A DNA stretch of 64,000 nt, from assembly GCF_029893585.1 (NCBI RefSeq), contig NZ_JARXYX010000033.1, positions 53,466 to 117,465 on the forward strand, given 5' to 3'. A model generated the notes under the pieces. It saw nothing but the letters and a program-made list of their open reading frames with translations. It searched no databases and was not told the DNA's origin. The translations under genes and the position numbers were made by a program. Positions within the stretch are counted from its first letter, which is position 1. Each line of letters starts with the position of its first letter. This document shows, in pieces, positions 59,631 through 64,000 of the stretch. The stretch is from Streptomyces sp. LBL. GTDB lineage: Bacteria; Actinomycetota; Actinomycetes; Streptomycetales; Streptomycetaceae.

Positions 59631-61121
59631 ATGAACCGCACACGAACGAACGACCGATTCGACCGCACCCGTAATGGCAGTGCTGACGCCGGAAAGGGCG
59701 GCAGCCGCTCGGGCTCGCAGGCGCCGCGCCGTTCCAGCGGGCCTGCCCGTTCCGGCGGATACGGTCGTCGGCCCGCCGCAGTGCAGGGTGAGTTCGCGCT
59801 GCCCAAGACGATCACCCCCGCGCTGCCCGCCGTTGAGGGCTTCGCCGATCTCGACATGCCCGCGCAACTACTGGCCGAACTCGGCAAGCAGGGGATGACC
59901 GTTCCGTTCCCGATCCAGGGAGCGACGCTGCCGAATTCCTTGGCGGGCCGTGACGTCCTGGGCCGCGGGCGCACCGGTTCCGGCAAGACCCTCGCCTTCG
60001 GCCTCGCCCTGCTGGCCCGCACCGCTGGACAGCGCGCCGAGCCCCGCCAGCCGCTGGGGCTGGTGCTCGTGCCGACGCGTGAGCTCGCGCAACAGGTGAC
60101 GGACGCGCTCACGCCGTACGCACGCTCCCTCAGGCTTCGGCTGGCCACGGTGGTGGGCGGGATGTCGATCGGCAAGCAGGCCGGCGCGCTGCGAGGCGGG
60201 GCCGAGGTCATCGTCGCGACCCCGGGCAGGCTGAAGGACCTCATCGACCGTGGCGACTGCCGGCTGGACCAGGTGGGCATCACGGTGCTGGACGAGGCCG
60301 ACCAGATGGCTGACATGGGGTTCATGCCGCAGGTCACCGCGCTGCTCGACCAGGTGCGTCCGGGCGGGCAGCGGATGCTGTTCTCCGCCACCTTGGACCG
60401 TAACGTCGACCTGCTGGTACGCCGCTATCTGGCCGATCCCGTCGTGCATTCGGTCGACCCGTCGGCCGGTGCGGTCACGACGATGGAGCACCACGTCCTG
60501 CACGTCCACGGCGCCGACAAGCACGCCGCCACGACCGAGATCGCCGCCCGCGACGGCCGCGTGATCATGTTCCTGGACACCAAGCACGCCGTCGACCGGT
60601 TGACCCAGGACCTGCTCAACAGCGGTGTCCGGGCCGCCGCGCTGCACGGCGGCAAGTCGCAGCCGCAGCGCACCCGCACACTGGCGCAGTTCAAGACGGG
60701 GCACGTCAGCGTGCTGGTGGCGACCAATGTCGCGGCCCGCGGCATCCACGTCGACAACCTCGACCTCGTCGTCAACGTCGATCCGCCGACCGACCACAAG
60801 GACTACCTCCACCGCGGCGGTCGTACCGCGCGCGCCGGTGAGTCCGGCAGTGTCGTCACGCTCGTCACACCGAGCCAGCGCCGCGGCATGGTCCGCCTCA
60901 TGTCGGACGCCGGGATCCGGCCGCTGACCACCCAGGTCCGCTCCGGCGACGAGGCCCTGAGCCGGATCACCGGCGCCCAGGCCCCGTCCGGTATCCCGGT
61001 CGTCATCACCGCCCCGGTGGCCGAACGCCCCAAGCGCAGAGCCTCCTCCCGAGGCCGACGCAGCGCCTCTGCGACGGCCAGGCGCGCGCCCGCACGCCAG
61101 TCCGTCTTCGACGCGGCCTGA
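59631..61121 (+). CDS. DEAD-box RNA helicase (paralogue of the one at 9508)
   Basis: The 496-residue protein starts with a basic, Arg/Ser/Gly-rich extension (about 1-65) and has all helicase motifs: FPIQGATLPN (Q), GRGRTGSGKT, PTRELAQQV, DEADQM, SATLD, VATNVAARGIH and HRGGRTARAG. Note Gly in place of Ala in the last motif. The tail is basic. The ATG follows GAGGAAGG. It is flanked by two cold-shock genes, which suggests a joint role in RNA unfolding at low temperature. Confidence 0.93.
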   Translation: MNRTRTNDRFDRTRNGSADAGKGGSRSGSQAPRRSSGPARSGGYGRRPAAVQGEFALPKTITPALPAVEGFADLDMPAQLLAELGKQGMTVPFPIQGATLPNSLAGRDVLGRGRTGSGKTLAFGLALLARTAGQRAEPRQPLGLVLVPTRELAQQVTDALTPYARSLRLRLATVVGGMSIGKQAGALRGGAEVIVATPGRLKDLIDRGDCRLDQVGITVLDEADQMADMGFMPQVTALLDQVRPGGQRMLFSATLDRNVDLLVRRYLADPVVHSVDPSAGAVTTMEHHVLHVHGADKHAATTEIAARDGRVIMFLDTKHAVDRLTQDLLNSGVRAAALHGGKSQPQRTRTLAQFKTGHVSVLVATNVAARGIHVDNLDLVVNVDPPTDHKDYLHRGGRTARAGESGSVVTLVTPSQRRGMVRLMSDAGIRPLTTQVRSGDEALSRITGAQAPSGIPVVITAPVAERPKRRASSRGRRSASATARRAPARQSVFDAA

Positions 61122-61918
61122 ATTTCGGGTTCCGGAGGGTCTCCAACGGTGCGGGGATTGCCTTGGTGAAGCTGCGGAAAGCTGATTCCGGCTCGGGCGT
61201 AACCCTATGGACTGCCTGTCGTTCTACCTGACATACCCGCCGCGTGCTTGAAATGCGCGCGGTCCCCGCCACTGGCATCGTGCTTCACCTGCGGTGATCG
61301 GTTCAGCGTCCGGCGGGGCGGCGATCCCAGGGTGTGCCCGACTCGAAAGAGCCGGACACAGTCCAGACGCCGGCACCGCGTCACTGCCAGTGACGCCGCA
61401 CACGGGCTCTACCCAAGGATCGGCCCGGACTTGTCCGCGCTCGTCACCGCTTCCACCCCTCTGGGCCACGCGGCGACCCAGGATCCTCAAGAGTTCCAGA
61501 GACGCTTCCACGATGCTCGGTATCCGTCTGATCGTCAGAACAGGCATGAGCCGACAGTTGTACGGCAGTGTGGGCCCGACCGGCGCGTGCCGGTCGGGCC
61601 CACCTGCGTTCAGCGGGTCCCGTCGCGCCCGTGCCAGCCGGTCGCGCCCGCGTCAGCCCGTGTCACGGTGCCGACGTACGGCCTGCTGGATCCGGGGGTT
61701 CGCGCCGGTTCGAGCAGGCAGCCCATCCGAGGCGACGCCACAGGTGGGGCGAGCCTGGGCTGCTCCGGTCATCCATGGACCACACCCTCCACGCGTTCCA
61801 CGGAGCGGTGCAAGTGATCGCGGTATGAGATCAGCGCCCGCCGCTGTCGACGGGTACCGTCCGCACACTTTTGGTGTTCGGGGTGATCATTCCTATGGTG
61901 ACGTGGGGTGCGGGCGTG
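61122..61918. other. Gap between the second helicase and second csp genes
   Basis: There is no supported gene. It contains the 15-bp hairpin at 61570-61603. The plus and minus frames in it are Arg/Pro-rich and look like composition shadows. Confidence 0.5.
61570..61603. terminator. Strong orphan hairpin
   Basis: GTGGGCCCGACCGGC pairs perfectly with GCCGGTCGGGCCCAC (15 bp) around GCGT. No gene ends near it on either strand, so it may be a relic terminator or part of an RNA. Confidence 0.7.
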
Positions 61919-61983
61919 TAACGTCTGCGTCAGCTGTCGTGGTTCGGATTTCCCCTTTGCCCACGCCTTGGTGTGGGCGTTTT
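61919..61983 (+). promoter_or_regulatory. Conserved leader of csp gene 2: -10-like element and hairpin
   Basis: TAACGT at 61919-61924, GTGGTTC at 61939-61945, and a hairpin at 61959-61978 (GCCCAC with GTGGGC) are followed by GTTTT. The order and spacing match those of csp gene 1, with 86 bp to the ATG. Confidence 0.6.
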
Positions 61984-62068
61984 GCTGTGCTCTGCCGCAG
62001 GAACCAGGGCGATCACCTCTGCCTTCCACATGGAGTGGGAGGCGTTTCATCGACTGGAAGGCATGACT

Positions 62069-62272
62069 ATGGCTACGGGAACCGTGAAGTGGTTCAACGC
62101 GGAGAAGGGCTTCGGCTTCATCGCCCAGGACGGGGGAGGCCCGGATGTCTTCGCGCACTACTCCGCGATCAACTCCTCGGGCTTTCGTGAGCTCCAGGAG
62201 GGTCAGGCCGTCACGTTCGACGTGACTCAGGGCCAGAAGGGCCCGCAGGCCGAGAACATCAACCTGGCCTGA
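62069..62272 (+). CDS. Cold shock protein (CspA family), copy 2
   Basis: The 67-residue protein begins MATGTVKWFNAEKGFGFIAQ and has RNP motifs KGFGFI and VFAHYS. It is closely similar to copy 1, with differences mostly in the second half (SAINSSGFRELQEGQAVTFD). The ATG at 62069 has GGAAGG 7 bp upstream; an ATG two codons earlier is less likely. The conserved leader suggests shared regulation with copy 1. Confidence 0.95.
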   Translation: MATGTVKWFNAEKGFGFIAQDGGGPDVFAHYSAINSSGFRELQEGQAVTFDVTQGQKGPQAENINLA

Positions 62273-62433
62273 CCCCCCTCAGCCTTGCCCGAGGGCGGGG
62301 GCACTCCTCCGCATCAGGTGACTGCCGCGGGCCGTACGGGCCGTGCGGGCTGTGCTTTCACATGAGGCCCGTGCTGTCGCCGGACAAGGGGACTCGTTCT
62401 CGTGCCGGGCGTCGACAGGAGCTGTCGAACACA

Positions 62434-62473
62434 GGAGCAGGGCCGCACAGCAATGGCTGTGCGGCCCTGCTCC
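62434..62473. terminator. 18-bp perfect hairpin between csp gene 2 and the phosphatase gene
   Basis: GGAGCAGGGCCGCACAGC pairs fully with GCTGTGCGGCCCTGCTCC around AATG. It lies between convergent genes and can end both. No gene is seen in the rest of this 292-bp gap. Confidence 0.85.
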
Positions 62474-62564
62474 GTTGAGGTGGATCCGCGCCCCCGCGCC
62501 GCCCGGCCGGCGGTCGACCGAGGCGGGCTACCGGCTCAGTCTCTTCGAGTCATCGATCTTCGAG

Positions 62565-63882
62565 TCATCGCCCAGGAGTGCTCCGCCCCGTCTGTGACGG
62601 TGCGGAGGCGTCAGTGAGGTCGGCGCCGGTGTCGGCGTTCCGCTGGGAGTGGCCGACGCCGTGCCAGTCCAGGCACATGACGGTCGCGTCGTCCTGCAGG
62701 CTGCCGTGATTGACGTCGACGATCGCCTCGATGAGGGTACGGGCGGCCTCGCGGGGATGCAGCGCGCGGGTGCGCACGATCAGATCGGACAGATCGAGGC
62801 TGTTGGCGTTGCGGTCCAGCATGCCGTCGGTCAGCATCACCAGCCGGTCACCCGGCCGCAGGTCCAGCGACTGGACCCGGTAGGTGTGAGGGGGATCGAC
62901 GCCGAACGGCATATCGATTTCCGGGGTGATCTCCCGTACCTGGCCGTTCCGCATCCGTAGCGGCCACGGGTGCCCGGCGTTGATGAACTCGGTCTTGCCG
63001 TCGATCAGGCTGATACGCAGGAGCTGGCCGGTGACGTAGCTCTGGCCGGCGTGCTCGCGCATGGCCTCGTCGGCCTGGCGGGCCTGTTCGGCGAGGTCGG
63101 CACCGGCCCGCCGTGACCGGCGCAGCGCGCCCACCAGGAGGGTGGCCAGCAGCGCGGCGTCGACATCGTGGCCCATGGCATCGGTGACGGAAAGCTGGAC
63201 CGCGTCCCGGTCGATCACGTAGTCGAAGGTGTCACCCCCGACGTGGTCGGCCGGCTCCAGCGCCCCGGCCACCGCGAACTGCGCGGCCTCGCACGCCAGC
63301 GAAGCCGGGAGCAACCGGTGCTGGATCTCCGCGGCCAGGCTCAGCGGCATGGTCCGGCGGATCCCACTGGTACACGTCGGTGTAGGACCGGTTCGCGATG
63401 ACGATGTACGCCAGGGCATGCGCGGTCTCGCCGATCTCCCGCATCACCTCCGCGTCCGGAGCCGCGGGCAGGAACAGTTCGAGGAGCCCGATGGCGTCCC
63501 CGCGGTTGGTCACCGGGGCGACGATCCGCACCAGCTCGCCCTGGCCCTTGTCCTCCACGCTCAGTCGCTGGGTGCGGATCACGTCGTCGTACAGGGTGCC
63601 CCGCAGCGTGATGCGCCGGGCGGGTTCATCGGTGTCGACGCTGCCCGCCGCCCCCAGCCGTACGACCGACCCGCCGGTGAAGTCGGTGATGAGGAACGAC
63701 ACCGACGCGGCCCCGAGGCGCTCCCTGAGCATGCGCGCGACCACGTCGAGCGACTCCACGGGAGCGGCTGTCTCCGCCGCCGCCAGTGTTCCCGCCAAGG
63801 TCATCGCCCTCCCCCGGACCTCCCCGTTCGTGTGAGGACGGGTGGTCGGCCCATCGTCCCCGTCAGGCCCGAGTACGGTCAC
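62565..63882 (-). pseudogene. GAF-SpoIIE/PP2C phosphatase interrupted by one frameshift
   Basis: The gene starts at the GTG at 63882 with GAGGAGG 4 bp upstream. A GAF sensor domain (ESLDVVARMLRERLGAASVS to IVANRSYTDVYQW) is read in one frame. After about 63362 the frame slips by one base, and the SpoIIE-type PP2C phosphatase domain (PLSLAAEIQHRLLPASLACE, GDTFDYV, TDAMGHDVDA, LVMLTDGMLDR) continues in the next frame to 62565. The slip is most simply one extra base in the GGATCC-containing codons just after YQW. Such proteins dephosphorylate anti-anti-sigma factors. It may be a true null allele or a sequencing error. Confidence 0.8.
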
Positions 63883-64000
63883 GGTGCCTCCTCGCTGCTC
63901 GCTGGTGCTGTCGACGGTCAGGCAATTCCCCACGATCTGCATGATCAGCGTCATGTAATTCCCCACCCCTGCGATCACGACTCCCCATGGGGACAGCGAA

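Noticed and set aside
1..64000. tRNA or rRNA genes
   Set aside because: No cloverleaf or conserved rRNA block was noticed by eye, though a dedicated tRNAscan-SE run was not possible.

Overview
The window is high-G+C actinobacterial DNA that reads as Streptomyces. The support is the gene content and order: sepH, the cutRS two-component system, a ceoB/ceoC TrkA pair, DUF4193, DUF3093, DUF3710 and DUF3159 genes, and a c-di-AMP (ydaO-type) riboswitch in front of a secreted cell-wall peptidase. No rRNA, tRNA or CRISPR array was recognised.

Region 1 (1-35,420) looks like conserved chromosomal core. In order it holds the end of an M16 peptidase, a riboswitch-controlled M23 peptidase, a GntR regulator, ptsH (HPr), a GNAT/NDP-forming acyl-CoA synthetase fusion of the PatA type, DUF5998, an alkaline-phosphatase-like enzyme, thymidine kinase, DUF5302, a DEAD-box helicase, a two-domain VOC protein, a rhodanese, sepH, a sugar-lactone oxidase with a decayed MFS gene, ferrochelatase, an inositol-monophosphatase-family enzyme, cutR/cutS, DUF4193, DUF3093, dut, DUF3710, kdpD/kdpE, an OB-fold protein, DUF3159, ceoC/ceoB, a 31-residue membrane peptide, a KimA-like potassium/APC transporter and a TRAM-domain RNA methyltransferase. 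Several of these point to potassium and c-di-AMP physiology: the riboswitch, KdpDE, the RCK proteins and the KimA-like permease.

Region 2 (35,420-55,800) is accessory and scarred. It carries a decayed Tn3-family transposase, an IS5-type transposase fragment, and fragments of aldo/keto reductase, HxlR and helix-turn-helix genes. The intact genes among them are an EF-hand protein, a BisC-like molybdopterin oxidoreductase, a three-gene block of ABC ATPase, ABC-2 permease and a 622-residue fusion of a squalene/phytoene-synthase-type domain with a complete cis-prenyltransferase (UppS-type) domain, a WXG/type-VII-like trio ending in a lipoprotein, a secreted membrane-anchored protein, an unrecognised protein whose stop codon appears lost at a 7-bp repeat, a WGR/beta-propeller protein, and a CPBP protease divergent from an ArsR-like regulator. 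The prenyltransferase fusion with its transporter is the strongest candidate here for an undescribed system.

Region 3 (55,800-64,000) is a stress and cold-shock neighbourhood. It has a SigB/SigF-type sigma factor, a YihY/BrkB membrane protein, two cspA-type genes flanking a second DEAD-box helicase, and a GAF-SpoIIE phosphatase broken by one frameshift. The two csp genes share a -10-like element, a GTGGTTC block and a hairpin plus T-run in their leaders.
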